DNA of 30,592 nt from Rhizobium sp. (lineage in GTDB: Bacteria > Pseudomonadota > Alphaproteobacteria > Rhizobiales > Rhizobiaceae): the NCBI GenBank assembly GCA_003527225.1, contig DPXQ01000009.1:55355-85946 (forward strand). The letters run 5' to 3'. The stretch's first letter is position 1. Each line of letters begins with the position of its first letter. Under the pieces are notes generated by a model. The model searched no databases and was not told the origin of the DNA. It saw nothing but the letters and a program-made list of their open reading frames with translations. The position numbers and the translations under genes are program-made. This document shows, one piece after another, positions 24,168 to 30,592 of this stretch.

Positions 24168-25075
24168 TCCCACTCCATCTGCTCGAAGGTCGTCTGCGCG
24201 TTGCGTCCGGCAAGGCTGTCGAACTGCTCCAGATAGGACCAGGCCTGCTGGTCGATTTTCGGCGCATCAAGGATACTGCCGCCCTCCTCGATCAGCGCGC
24301 TGATCTGCCTGCGCAGGTTCGCGAGGTAGTCGTAGGTGTCGCGCCGCGCGGTAGCGAGGTCGGTGGCATGGCCATGACCGGGCACGATATGGGCGGGCTG
24401 ATACGCGGCCATGGCCTCGAAGACCTCGATCCAGCTTTTCGCGTTGGATTGCCCGCCATTGCCGAGGATGCGTTCGACATAAACGATGTCGCCGGTGAAC
24501 ATCACATCGCGCTCGTCCAGCCAGACGAAACTGTCGCCGGGCGTGTGGGCCTGGCCGCGATGCATGATCTCGAAGCTCAGCCCACCGAGGTTGAGCGTGT
24601 AGTCAGTCTCGAAGGTCACATCGGCATAGGAGGGTTCGGTCCGCTCGAGCCCGTCACCCAGAAACTGGGCCAGTGCCGTCATTTGCACCGACGCGCGGGC
24701 CTCGTGATCCGCGACCGCCGCCTCGCTAGCGATGATGGTCGCGCCCTGCGCCCGCCAATAACCATTGCCAAGCCAGCGGTGGTCCTGCCCGCCGGTATTG
24801 ATGACGTATTTGACCGGCTGGTCGGTGACCGTGCGGATGGCCGCGTGCAGCGCCTCGGCGCCTTTCCAGGAACCGCCCGGGTCCATCAGCACGCTGCCCT
24901 CGGAGGTCACGACCAGGCCGAAGGTCGCGTTGTTTGCCAGGTTCTCGGCGCTACGCTGCTCCTTTTCGCCGACGATGGCCCAGACCCCCTCCGCGACAGG
25001 CTGGATCTCAAGGCCCTGTGCAAGGGCAGGTATGGGAAGCATGAACGCCGCAGTCACAAGCTGAAGAAGGGTCAT
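24164..25075 (-). CDS. Exported metallo-beta-lactamase-fold protein with altered zinc motif
   Basis: This 303-residue protein has a signal peptide (LLQLVTAAFMLPIPALAQ, cut near residue 20) and the MBL fold: GVWAIVGEKEQ, GLVVTSEGSVLMDPGG, then YVINTGGQDHRWLGN at 90-104. The standard T-H-x-H-x-D-H motif is changed: G95 and Q97 stand where the two histidines belong and D98-H99 is shifted by one. Later ligands are kept: H177 (AHTPGD), D196 (FTGD) and H234 (VPGHG). One metal site is therefore probably lost or rebuilt. Subfamily members lie in sulfur-oxidation or quinoprotein loci. GGAG precedes the ATG at 25075, 11 bases after the small membrane-protein gene. Hydrolase or persulfide-related activity is a guess. 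Confidence 0.82.
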   Translation of the reverse strand: MTLLQLVTAAFMLPIPALAQGLEIQPVAEGVWAIVGEKEQRSAENLANNATFGLVVTSEGSVLMDPGGSWKGAEALHAAIRTVTDQPVKYVINTGGQDHRWLGNGYWRAQGATIIASEAAVADHEARASVQMTALAQFLGDGLERTEPSYADVTFETDYTLNLGGLSFEIMHRGQAHTPGDSFVWLDERDVMFTGDIVYVERILGNGGQSNAKSWIEVFEAMAAYQPAHIVPGHGHATDLATARRDTYDYLANLRRQISALIEEGGSILDAPKIDQQAWSYLEQFDSLAGRNAQTTFEQMEWE

Positions 25076-25086
25076 GGAAGCTCCAT

Positions 25087-25224
25087 TCACAGAAAATCAA
25101 GAAAGCCCCATTGCAGGACGAGCCAGAGGCCCGCGCCCATCATCAGGACGGAGAAGGCGCGGTGGGGCGAAGGGCACCTGCAATCCTTGCGCGTGAACGG
25201 GAATACGCCACCGGCCACGATCAC
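25087..25224 (-). CDS. 45-residue single-pass membrane protein
   Basis: A GTG at 25224 overlaps the rhodanese stop (GTGA) and opens a 45-codon frame ending at 25087. The peptide starts MIVAGGVFPFTRKDCRCPSP and continues with a hydrophobic helix (AFSVLMMGAGLWLVLQWGFL), ending in DFL. The stop is 11 bases before the next gene, so the frame fills the gap between two operon genes exactly. C-x-C just before the helix is notable. A small thiol-bearing membrane partner of the rhodanese or MBL protein is possible. It is too short for family assignment; I do not recognise it. Confidence 0.62.
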   Translation of the reverse strand: MIVAGGVFPFTRKDCRCPSPHRAFSVLMMGAGLWLVLQWGFLDFL

Positions 25225-25682
25225 GGCCCCGCCTTGTCCTCGGCATCGTCACCACGGCAGGAAACACCCGCCGGCGCGGCTTCGGACGTGCCGCCACAGC
25301 AGGAGGACGCCGCCTCGGAGGCCGCAACATTGTCGGCCGACCCGGTGATCGGGAAACCCCGTTCCACCCATCTGCCGATGCCGGGCTTCATGTTCATCAC
25401 CCGGTCATAACCCTGATACATCAGGAAATATGTCGCCTTGAGGCTGCGTTCCCCGACGGCACAGGCGAGGATGACGTCGCGGTCGCGCGGCACTTCCTGC
25501 CAGCGCGCCTCGAATTCGGACAGCGGAATGTTGACGACCTCGCAACCGGCAAAACCCACCTTGGCGACTTCGGAAGGTTCCCGCACATCGACGAGCAGCG
25601 CGCCTTCCTTCAGGAGACCTTGCGAAGTGGTCGGGCAGACTTCGCGCGCCTCGGCCAGTTCTCTTTTTGCAGTATCGTTCAT
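25221..25682 (-). CDS. Single-domain rhodanese-like sulfurtransferase with Cys-rich tail
   Basis: This 153-residue protein has ALLVDVREPSEVAKVGFAGCEVVNIP at 28-53 and the active-site loop ACAVGERS with C74, the residue that carries a persulfide in rhodaneses. The domain ends around residue 122 (GIGRWVERGFPITGS). An added tail has SSCCGGTSEA and a further cysteine, a pattern that could bind arsenite or a soft metal. No signal peptide is present, so it is cytosolic. The ATG at 25682 follows GAAAGGAAGCC and starts 11 bases after the DUF2798 stop; the longer open frame is rejected because it overlaps that gene. Its neighbours (thioredoxin-like, OsmC, MBL) suggest sulfane-sulfur handling. Confidence 0.88.
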   Translation of the reverse strand: MNDTAKRELAEAREVCPTTSQGLLKEGALLVDVREPSEVAKVGFAGCEVVNIPLSEFEARWQEVPRDRDVILACAVGERSLKATYFLMYQGYDRVMNMKPGIGRWVERGFPITGSADNVAASEAASSCCGGTSEAAPAGVSCRGDDAEDKAGP

Positions 25683-25693
25683 AAGGCTTCCTT

Positions 25694-25924
25694 TCAGGAT
25701 TGCGTGCCGAGAATACCGCCGGTGAGCTTGCGCGCGATCGGGGCGAGGAAAAAGATCACCGGGACGGCAATCACGTAGGCGATAGCGAAGGATTTGATCC
25801 AGGCGCTGAGGAAGTGTGGTCCAAAGCCGAGATTCGCCGTCGTGATGACGAAGGTCATCAGGAACACCATCATCGCGCCCATGATCAGCGAGAAGACGAG
25901 ATGAAATTTCTTGTGCTGCGCCAT
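25694..25924 (-). CDS. DUF2798 family small membrane protein
   Basis: This 76-residue protein has two membrane helices, about residues 9-31 (FHLVFSLIMGAMMVFLMTFVITTANLG) and 40-62 (WIKSFAIAYVIAVPVIFFLAP), closing with ARKLTGGILG. That two-helix pattern with a basic end is DUF2798. The function is unknown. The ATG at 25924 is preceded by GGAG at proper spacing; a GTG at 25933 would overlap the thioredoxin stop but would have no room for a ribosome-binding site. It sits between the thioredoxin-like and rhodanese genes and is almost certainly co-transcribed. Confidence 0.78.
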   Translation of the reverse strand: MAQHKKFHLVFSLIMGAMMVFLMTFVITTANLGFGPHFLSAWIKSFAIAYVIAVPVIFFLAPIARKLTGGILGTQS

Positions 25925-25929
25925 GACGG

Positions 25930-26160
25930 TCACTCCAGCCAGGAAAGGATCTGGTCGCGCGAGGGCACCGAGCCCACATGCACGACCTTGCCGCCAATCA
26001 CCACACCCGGCGTGCTCATCACGCCATAAGAGACGATCTGGCGCATGTCCTCGATCTTTTCCAGCGTGACGTCCTTGCCGGTTTCCTTTGCAACGCGATC
26101 AATGAGATCGACCGTTGTCTTGCACTTGGCACAGCCGGGACCCAAGACTTTGATTTCCAT
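25930..26160 (-). CDS. Thioredoxin-like CxxC protein (redox-active disulfide protein 2 type)
   Basis: This 76-residue mini-thioredoxin begins MEIKVLGPGCAKC with the active CxxC (C10-A-K-C13), then TVDLIDRVAKETGKDVTLEKIED and the cis-proline segment MSTPGVVIGGKVVHVGSVPS. It belongs to the small archaeal/bacterial thioredoxin group that typically follows ArsP/YraQ-type permease genes. The start at 26160, with GAGAAAGGCC upstream, was chosen over one 6 codons earlier. It lies 21 bases behind the permease gene. It probably reduces a thiol or metalloid substrate linked to the permease. Its partner reductase is not in the window. Confidence 0.92.
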   Translation of the reverse strand: MEIKVLGPGCAKCKTTVDLIDRVAKETGKDVTLEKIEDMRQIVSYGVMSTPGVVIGGKVVHVGSVPSRDQILSWLE

Positions 26161-26181
26161 TTTTATGGCCTTTCTCAAGCA

Positions 26182-27243
26182 TCAGAAGAGGAAGTTGAAG
26201 AGGAAGCCGACGGCGAGGATGCCCGACCCCACGACACCGACGAAGACGGCGATGAGCCTCATGGTCAGCACCTGTTTCAGGATGATCATTTCGGGAAGGG
26301 AGAGCGCAATCACGCTCATCATGAAGGCGAGAACCGTTCCGAGTGCTGCACCCTTGCCGAGAAGCGCCTCGACGATCGGAATGACGCCCGCGGCATTGGT
26401 GTACATCGGAATGCCGATCACGACGGCGGCGGGCACTGACCACCACTGATCGGCGCCCATGATGGACACCATCAGATCCTCGGGCACATAGCCGTGGATC
26501 AAGGCGCCCATGCCGATACCCAGGATGATCCAGATCCAGACCTTCGCGAAAATCTCGCGTACGGCCTCGATACCCAGGCGATAACGGTCCACCATCGTCA
26601 GCCGCTCACCTTCCGTCGCAACCGGAGCCGTGGCTCCGGAATGAATGTCGCGCACCCAGTCCTGCAGCCAGCCTTCCAGATGTAGCCGGCCGATAACCCA
26701 GCCTGCGACGATCGCGACACCGAGCCCGAAGGCAAAATAGGTCGCCGCGACCTTCCAGCCGACGAGACCGAACAGCAGCGCCAACGCCACCTCGTTCACC
26801 ATCGGTGCCGAGATCAGGAACGAGAACGTCACACCCAAAGGCACGCCGGCCGAGACCAGACCGATGAACAGCGGAACCGCCGAACATGAGCAGAACGGCG
26901 TCACCACGCCGAGAGAAGCCGCCAGGACATTGCCGACGCCCTCCCGCTTGCCAGCGAGAAGTGCGCGCGTCCGTTCCGGCGAAAAGAAGCTTCGAACCAC
27001 GCCCATCGCAAAGACGATCAGCGTGAGAAGCATCATTACCTTCGGCACGTCGTAGAAGAAGAAGGCGATCGCCTCTCCGGTATGGCTGTGGCGCTCGGCT
27101 GGAAACAGCGCCGTGACCCATTCCGAGAACGGAACCAATTGACCGTAGACGGCATACCAAGCCAGCACGAAGGCCAGAACGGCGATATGCGAAAACCAGT
27201 TCGGACTGGCGGGTTGAACAGGACTGGAAGCGTTCAGGCTCAT
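26182..27243 (-). CDS. ArsP/YraQ-type permease (DUF318 family)
   Basis: This 353-residue polytopic permease has about eight helices. The family signature PFCSCSAVPLFIG has C118 and C120, followed by FSFLISAPMVNEVALALL. The second half mirrors it with GIPMYTNAAGVIPIVEALLGKG and ALSLPEMIILKQVL. Members include ArsP, which exports organoarsenicals, and others of unknown cargo. The ATG at 27243 overlaps the ArsR stop (ATGA). The open frame extends upstream but would overlap ArsR almost entirely. With an ArsR-type repressor before it and arsenite oxidase 1.3 kb away, export of an arsenic or thio-arsenic species is a reasonable inference. Confidence 0.9.
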   Translation of the reverse strand: MSLNASSPVQPASPNWFSHIAVLAFVLAWYAVYGQLVPFSEWVTALFPAERHSHTGEAIAFFFYDVPKVMMLLTLIVFAMGVVRSFFSPERTRALLAGKREGVGNVLAASLGVVTPFCSCSAVPLFIGLVSAGVPLGVTFSFLISAPMVNEVALALLFGLVGWKVAATYFAFGLGVAIVAGWVIGRLHLEGWLQDWVRDIHSGATAPVATEGERLTMVDRYRLGIEAVREIFAKVWIWIILGIGMGALIHGYVPEDLMVSIMGADQWWSVPAAVVIGIPMYTNAAGVIPIVEALLGKGAALGTVLAFMMSVIALSLPEMIILKQVLTMRLIAVFVGVVGSGILAVGFLFNFLF

Positions 27244-27530
27244 GCGGCGACTCTTTCTTCGGGCTTGGCGGCTGCAATCACGGCTTCCAGGACCGCCCTG
27301 ATCTCGGAGGGCATCGCCGGGTTGAGCCGGTAGCGCACCCACTGGGCATCACGCCGATCCACCACCAGGCCGGCCTGTTTCAACGTCTGCATGTGTCGCG
27401 ACATGCGGCTCTGCGTGGCATCGAGACGTTTCATCAGTTCGCAGACACAATGCTCGGACCCGTCCCAGAGGATCGAGACTGCGGCAAGCCGCGTCGGCTC
27501 GGCGAGGGCCATCAGGGGAGGAAGTATCAT
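27240..27530 (-). CDS. ArsR/SmtB family metalloregulator
   Basis: This 96-residue winged-helix repressor has MALAEPTRLAAVSIL, then SEHCVCELMKRLDATQSRMSRHMQTLKQAGLV (recognition helix around residues 39-52) and the wing VVDRRDAQWVRYRLN. C28 and C30 form the CVC motif at the start of the DNA-binding helix, the arsenite/antimonite-sensing site of classical ArsR (usually ELCVCDL). It is the first gene of a nine-gene, tightly spaced operon. A perfect 12-base palindrome lies 17 bases upstream at the predicted transcription start, which fits autoregulation, with metalloid binding releasing the repressor. Confidence 0.92.
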   Translation of the reverse strand: MILPPLMALAEPTRLAAVSILWDGSEHCVCELMKRLDATQSRMSRHMQTLKQAGLVVDRRDAQWVRYRLNPAMPSEIRAVLEAVIAAAKPEERVAA

Positions 27531-27546
27531 GCATCACCTTTTGCGC

Positions 27547-27558
27547 TTATGCGCATAA
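27547..27558. promoter_or_regulatory. Palindromic ArsR operator
   Basis: TTATGCGCATAA is a perfect 12-base inverted repeat 16 bases upstream of arsR, at the expected transcription start. ArsR/SmtB operators are typically AT-rich palindromes of this size. Binding is inferred. Confidence 0.6.
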
Positions 27559-27561
27559 ACA

Positions 27562-27589
27562 CTTATATTCGGGAACAGGATGTTGCAAG
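27562..27589 (-). promoter_or_regulatory. Candidate promoter of the arsR operon
   Basis: Reading the minus strand, CTTGCA (27589-27584) and TATAAG (27567-27562) are spaced 16 bases apart, and the palindrome lies directly downstream, so a bound repressor would block initiation. The hexamers are only partial consensus matches. Confidence 0.4.
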
Positions 27590-27955
27590 ACGGCAGGAGG
27601 AGGAAAGCGGCCTGCCGGACGAGATGTCGCAGGCGCGGCATCCCCGCACCGCTTGGTCCTTGAGCAAGGACAGCGCACAAGTACCTGCCTGCGTGAATGG
27701 CAAAGATGGTGGACCGATCGCAGGCGGGCGATCGATGTCGCCACCCCGCGCTCCGGCTTAGTCGACGCGCAGACGTGCCTGGACGATCAGCATCGCTGAT
27801 CTCGCGTAGCCGGCGGTCATTGACCGCTCTGACAGGCCGGATAGATGATTGCGCGTCGGACGGCAACTTGCGCTAAAAAACCGTGCCAGCCAGGCTTCCA
27901 CATATGAGGCGGAGCCAACTCCCCGTGAAGGCACTGGGTCCGCTCTCAGCGAGGA
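27590..27955. other. Stretch without a recognised gene between arsR and the DUF2478 gene
   Basis: Short open frames occur on both strands but none has a known motif or suitable ribosome-binding site. The stretch separates the aio genes from the arsR operon, both on the minus strand, so the arsR operon has room for its own promoter. Confidence 0.4.
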
Positions 27956-28525
27956 TCAGCAGACGAGGCCAAGTTCGCGGGTTCGGGGCTCGTCCGCGGC
28001 GGTTGAGCGCGCTCGGACAACGTCCACCTGAGCCCATGCCTTGCACCATTGGGCGATCAGGGCGGGATCGGCCGGCAGGGCTAAGACGTCTTCTCCGGCG
28101 AAGGCGAGGAAGGCAGCGAGGTTGAGGCCATTGACGCCGATCAGCACGGGCAACCCCATCTCGAGCGCTTCGGCGATCACGGGGACCAGGCCCTTACCCT
28201 CGGCCTCACGCTTGCCGAACTTGTTGACGATCAGCACTTCTGCCCCCGGCAGTCGCTGTTGAACGGCGACCACCGTCTGCTCCAGCGCGCCGGAGTCGAG
28301 CGTGCAGCCGCGGGCCAGATCGCCCCGATCCTCACTGATCCGGACGATCGGCCCATCGGGCAGAACGGCCAGGTCCATGTCGCATTTGCGCCGGTCCGGG
28401 CGTTCGTGGTTTGACTGCACGGTCCCGGCCAGCCGGACCCCGTCGGCCGCCAGCAAATGCGCCACTTCGGCGATCAGGGCATCGGTGCGACCGCGGCCCT
28501 GCAGAGTGACATAGGCGAGTTTCAT
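27956..28525 (-). CDS. DUF2478 family protein
   Basis: This is a 189-residue protein. It opens MKLAYVTLQGRGRTDALIAEVA, a P-loop-like start, then GTVQSNHERPDRRKCDMDLAVLPDG, ISEDRGDLARGCTLD and IVNKFGKREAEGKG (N101-KFGK at about 101-105), all typical of DUF2478. The family is often found with molybdenum-related genes and may be a nucleotide-binding accessory factor. The ATG at 28525 follows GGGGAAGCTGC and is preferred to the longer open frame. It lies 58 bases after aioA, separated by a GC-rich hairpin, and may help to load or supply the molybdenum cofactor for arsenite oxidase. That role is inference from position. Confidence 0.82.
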   Translation of the reverse strand: MKLAYVTLQGRGRTDALIAEVAHLLAADGVRLAGTVQSNHERPDRRKCDMDLAVLPDGPIVRISEDRGDLARGCTLDSGALEQTVVAVQQRLPGAEVLIVNKFGKREAEGKGLVPVIAEALEMGLPVLIGVNGLNLAAFLAFAGEDVLALPADPALIAQWCKAWAQVDVVRARSTAADEPRTRELGLVC

Positions 28526-28546
28526 GCAGCTTCCCCGAGACGAAGG

Positions 28547-28573
28547 CGCCGCCCGGAACCGTTCCGGGCGGCG
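28547..28573 (-). terminator. GC-rich perfect hairpin between aioA and the DUF2478 gene
   Basis: Two 13-base arms (right arm GTTCCGGGCGGCG) pair perfectly around one central base. A real loop would open to three or more bases. No T-run follows on either strand, so it is more likely a pausing, attenuation or mRNA-end-protecting element than a full terminator. Confidence 0.5.
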
Positions 28574-28583
28574 TAGGCTCTGG

Positions 28584-30592
28584 TCAGAGCTCGACTTCCC
28601 ACGACTTGTAGGACACTGCCGCCGAGGCCGGGGTGGCATCCGAGATCTTCCGGATGTTGGCCCAGGTGTGCTTGTAGTTCGGCAGGATCAGCTCGTTCAC
28701 GCCCGCGTTCACGATATTGCCCTGCGCACCGTTCGGCGCGCCGAAGATCATGAAGGTCTCGTTGCGTTTCGCGGTCGGCTCGGGGTAGGCGAGCGCCTGC
28801 GTGGCCCCGACATCGTTGTGCACCTCGACCATATCGCCCGCCTTGATGCCCAGTTCGGCCATGTCCTCGGGATTGATCTGGATGAAGGGCACAGGGAAGC
28901 GGTCCATCACGAACTCGTTGGCCTGATCGAGGAACCAGTTCTGCCAGTTCATGTTGGCGCGGCCATTGTTGATCAGGAAGCGGTGGTTGGCCTTTTGCTG
29001 GGCCTTGCCCGCCGCCTGCCAGCCGCGCCATTCGCCCATGCAGAACAGGGCCTTCTTGTCCTCGCGTCCGTGCCGCGTGAAGGCGCCATCCTCGTAGAGT
29101 CGGTTGGTTCCGACAAGTTTGCCGTCGGCAAAACCGGTCACCGGCTCCAGCACCCCGTCATTGCCCATGGCGCGCAGGCGGTCATAGGTGACTTCCGGGT
29201 TGCCCTTGTTGTAACCGTCCATGAAGGCGTCTTCTTCGGTGGCCCAGTCATAGCCCTTGAACTGGTCTGCGTATTCCGTCCGCCCCTCTTCGCGCAGAAC
29301 GCGCTCCAGCGCTTGGGCCAGTCCGGCCGCGATCAGGCAGTCGGGTTTGGCCGATCCCGGCGCGTCCATATACTTTTCCGTCAGGCGCAGTCGGCGCTCG
29401 CCGTTCATCGAGGTCAGGTTCATCTCGCCCGATTCCACCGCGGGCAGGATCACATGCGCGGCCTGCCCGATCTGGCTGTGGATGATGTCCACATCCACCA
29501 CGAACAGACCGCCCGCATTGATCGCGCCGACGATGGCATCGACCATCTCCTCGCGCGTTGCCCCGGCCCGGGCGTCCATGGCTTCCTTCACCATGTTGGA
29601 CCGGCGGTTGTAGACGCGCTTGAACTCGGAGGCGTTCAGCGTGGTCTTGAAGTGGTCGTTGGCCCAGATGTGGTGCACCTTGCCGCCGCCCGCTATGATC
29701 ATCTGGTCGATGTAGGGGGCCGGGCGCCCGACATGGGCGTCCGACGGGCGATAGTAGCCCTCCTGGTGCCCGCCCAGGCGGCAGCAACCGCCGCCTTCGC
29801 GGCCCACGTTGCCCGTGGCCAGCGCGATGTTCAGCAGACTGCCGATGGCCCGGTAGTTGTCGTTGCCCCAGATGATACCCTTTTCATAACCGGTCACGCA
29901 TTTGCGGCGGCTACCGTCGGCCTTGGGCTTGGCGATCCATTCGGCAGCCTGGATGATCTGTGCCTCGGTCAGGCCGGTAGCGGCGGCCCCGTCGGCCAGG
30001 CTCATCTTGCAGGCGACGCGAGCGGCCTCAAACGACCCAAGCGAGGCCGGATAGGCGCTGTCAGCTGCCACAGCCACATCGCCCTGAAATGTCGATTTGG
30101 CGATGAAGTCGGCGTCGACCCAGCCCTGATCCGCAATATATGTGAAGAGCGTGTTGTGCAGCGCCACGTCGGACCCGGTGGTGATCGGCAGGTGCAACAC
30201 GTTTTCATCGCCGGCGACTTGCTCACAACTGTCCACCGTGACCGTCCGGCGTGGATCCGAGATGACCACCTTCGCCCCGTTCTGCATGCCCTTGACCATA
30301 TGGTTCAGGAACAGATTGGTCTGGCATTCCGTCGGGTTGGTGCCGACAAGGAAGATCGTGTCGGTCACCTCGTAGTCGGCGTAGTTGTAGTTCAACTCGT
30401 CCACGCCCATGTCGCGGCTGGAGTGGACCTCGGACATATAGGCCGGGCGGTTGTGGATGCGGCAATGCTTGACCTTCATCGACTCGAAGTACAGCTTGCC
30501 GGTGCCCCAGGTGTTCTCATAGCCACCCGCCGATCCGCCGTGGTCGAACATCGAGACGTAGAGATCGTTCTCGTTGTCCTTGTCGATCACCC
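28584..30592 (-). CDS. aioA: Arsenite oxidase large (molybdopterin) subunit AioA, C-terminal 669 residues; runs off the window
   Basis: The open frame reaches the window edge, so the N-terminal part with the 3Fe-4S cysteines lies outside. Characteristic AioA segments include FDHGGSAGGYENTWGTGK, CRIHNRPAYMSEVHSSRDMG, SDPRRTVTVDSCEQVAG, GYEKGIIWGNDNYRAIGS, RLGGHQEGYYRPSDAHVGRP and LINNGRANMNWQNWFLDQ. The four arsenite-pocket residues known from Alcaligenes faecalis (H195, E203, R419, H423) are all present, as H and E in HNRPAYMSE and R and H in RLGGH. AioA oxidises As(III) to As(V) in the periplasm together with the Rieske subunit AioB, whose gene would normally precede it, off-window. The full protein would be about 830 residues. 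No damage is seen. Confidence 0.95.
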   Translation of the reverse strand, partial: VIDKDNENDLYVSMFDHGGSAGGYENTWGTGKLYFESMKVKHCRIHNRPAYMSEVHSSRDMGVDELNYNYADYEVTDTIFLVGTNPTECQTNLFLNHMVKGMQNGAKVVISDPRRTVTVDSCEQVAGDENVLHLPITTGSDVALHNTLFTYIADQGWVDADFIAKSTFQGDVAVAADSAYPASLGSFEAARVACKMSLADGAAATGLTEAQIIQAAEWIAKPKADGSRRKCVTGYEKGIIWGNDNYRAIGSLLNIALATGNVGREGGGCCRLGGHQEGYYRPSDAHVGRPAPYIDQMIIAGGGKVHHIWANDHFKTTLNASEFKRVYNRRSNMVKEAMDARAGATREEMVDAIVGAINAGGLFVVDVDIIHSQIGQAAHVILPAVESGEMNLTSMNGERRLRLTEKYMDAPGSAKPDCLIAAGLAQALERVLREEGRTEYADQFKGYDWATEEDAFMDGYNKGNPEVTYDRLRAMGNDGVLEPVTGFADGKLVGTNRLYEDGAFTRHGREDKKALFCMGEWRGWQAAGKAQQKANHRFLINNGRANMNWQNWFLDQANEFVMDRFPVPFIQINPEDMAELGIKAGDMVEVHNDVGATQALAYPEPTAKRNETFMIFGAPNGAQGNIVNAGVNELILPNYKHTWANIRKISDATPASAAVSYKSWEVEL

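Overview
The window is high-GC, densely coded bacterial DNA, most likely from an alphaproteobacterium (Hyphomicrobiales or Rhodobacterales type). The pointers are two TRAP transporters, a Cox-type molybdenum hydroxylase, a DUF6455 protein behind an FNR/FixK-like box, an IS21-type IstA relic and arsenite oxidase. No rRNA, tRNA or CRISPR was seen. The window reads as functional modules separated by decayed stretches: 6.4-7.0 kb, 13.7-14.3 kb, 14.8-15.2 kb, 19.3-20.3 kb and 27.6-27.95 kb.

Module 1 (1-6380). A minus-strand operon encodes a molybdenum hydroxylase in the order FAD subunit, 2Fe-2S subunit, Mo subunit, followed by a CoxG-like protein, a TRAP binding protein and a TRAP small permease cut by the window edge. 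A divergent TetR regulator shares a 143-bp promoter region with two near-identical palindromes. The likely theme is uptake and hydroxylation of an organic acid or heterocycle; the Mo subunit does not carry the CO dehydrogenase motif.

Module 2 (6381-7633). A broken istA fragment lies beside a small cysteine-rich DUF6455 gene whose upstream DNA has an FNR/FixK-like box ideally placed for activation.

Module 3 (7634-13668). A GntR/FadR-type regulator is followed by a complete TRAP transporter (dctP, dctQ, dctM) and two zinc dehydrogenases resembling L-idonate 5-dehydrogenase and L-galactonate 5-dehydrogenase. This looks like a sugar-acid uptake and oxidation operon.

Module 4 (13669-19316). A queC pseudogene (5' truncated, amber codon, 3' frameshift) and a small PilZ protein are followed by a two-gene unit: an FMN-binding split-barrel protein and a composite split-barrel/GAF/winged-helix regulator. 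Divergent from it are an exported protein of unknown function and a covalent-flavin (berberine-bridge type) oxidase.

Module 5 (20283-30592, all minus strand). The C-terminal four fifths of arsenite oxidase AioA is followed by a DUF2478 protein. Then comes a tight, largely overlapping operon: ArsR repressor, ArsP/YraQ-type permease, thioredoxin-like CxxC protein, DUF2798 membrane protein, rhodanese, a 45-residue membrane protein, a metallo-beta-lactamase-fold protein with an altered zinc site, an OsmC-like protein and a cation diffusion facilitator. A thiolase and an ATP-grasp-like protein follow. Arsenite oxidation beside a thiol/persulfide-type gene set is the most interesting context here; its joint function is inference.
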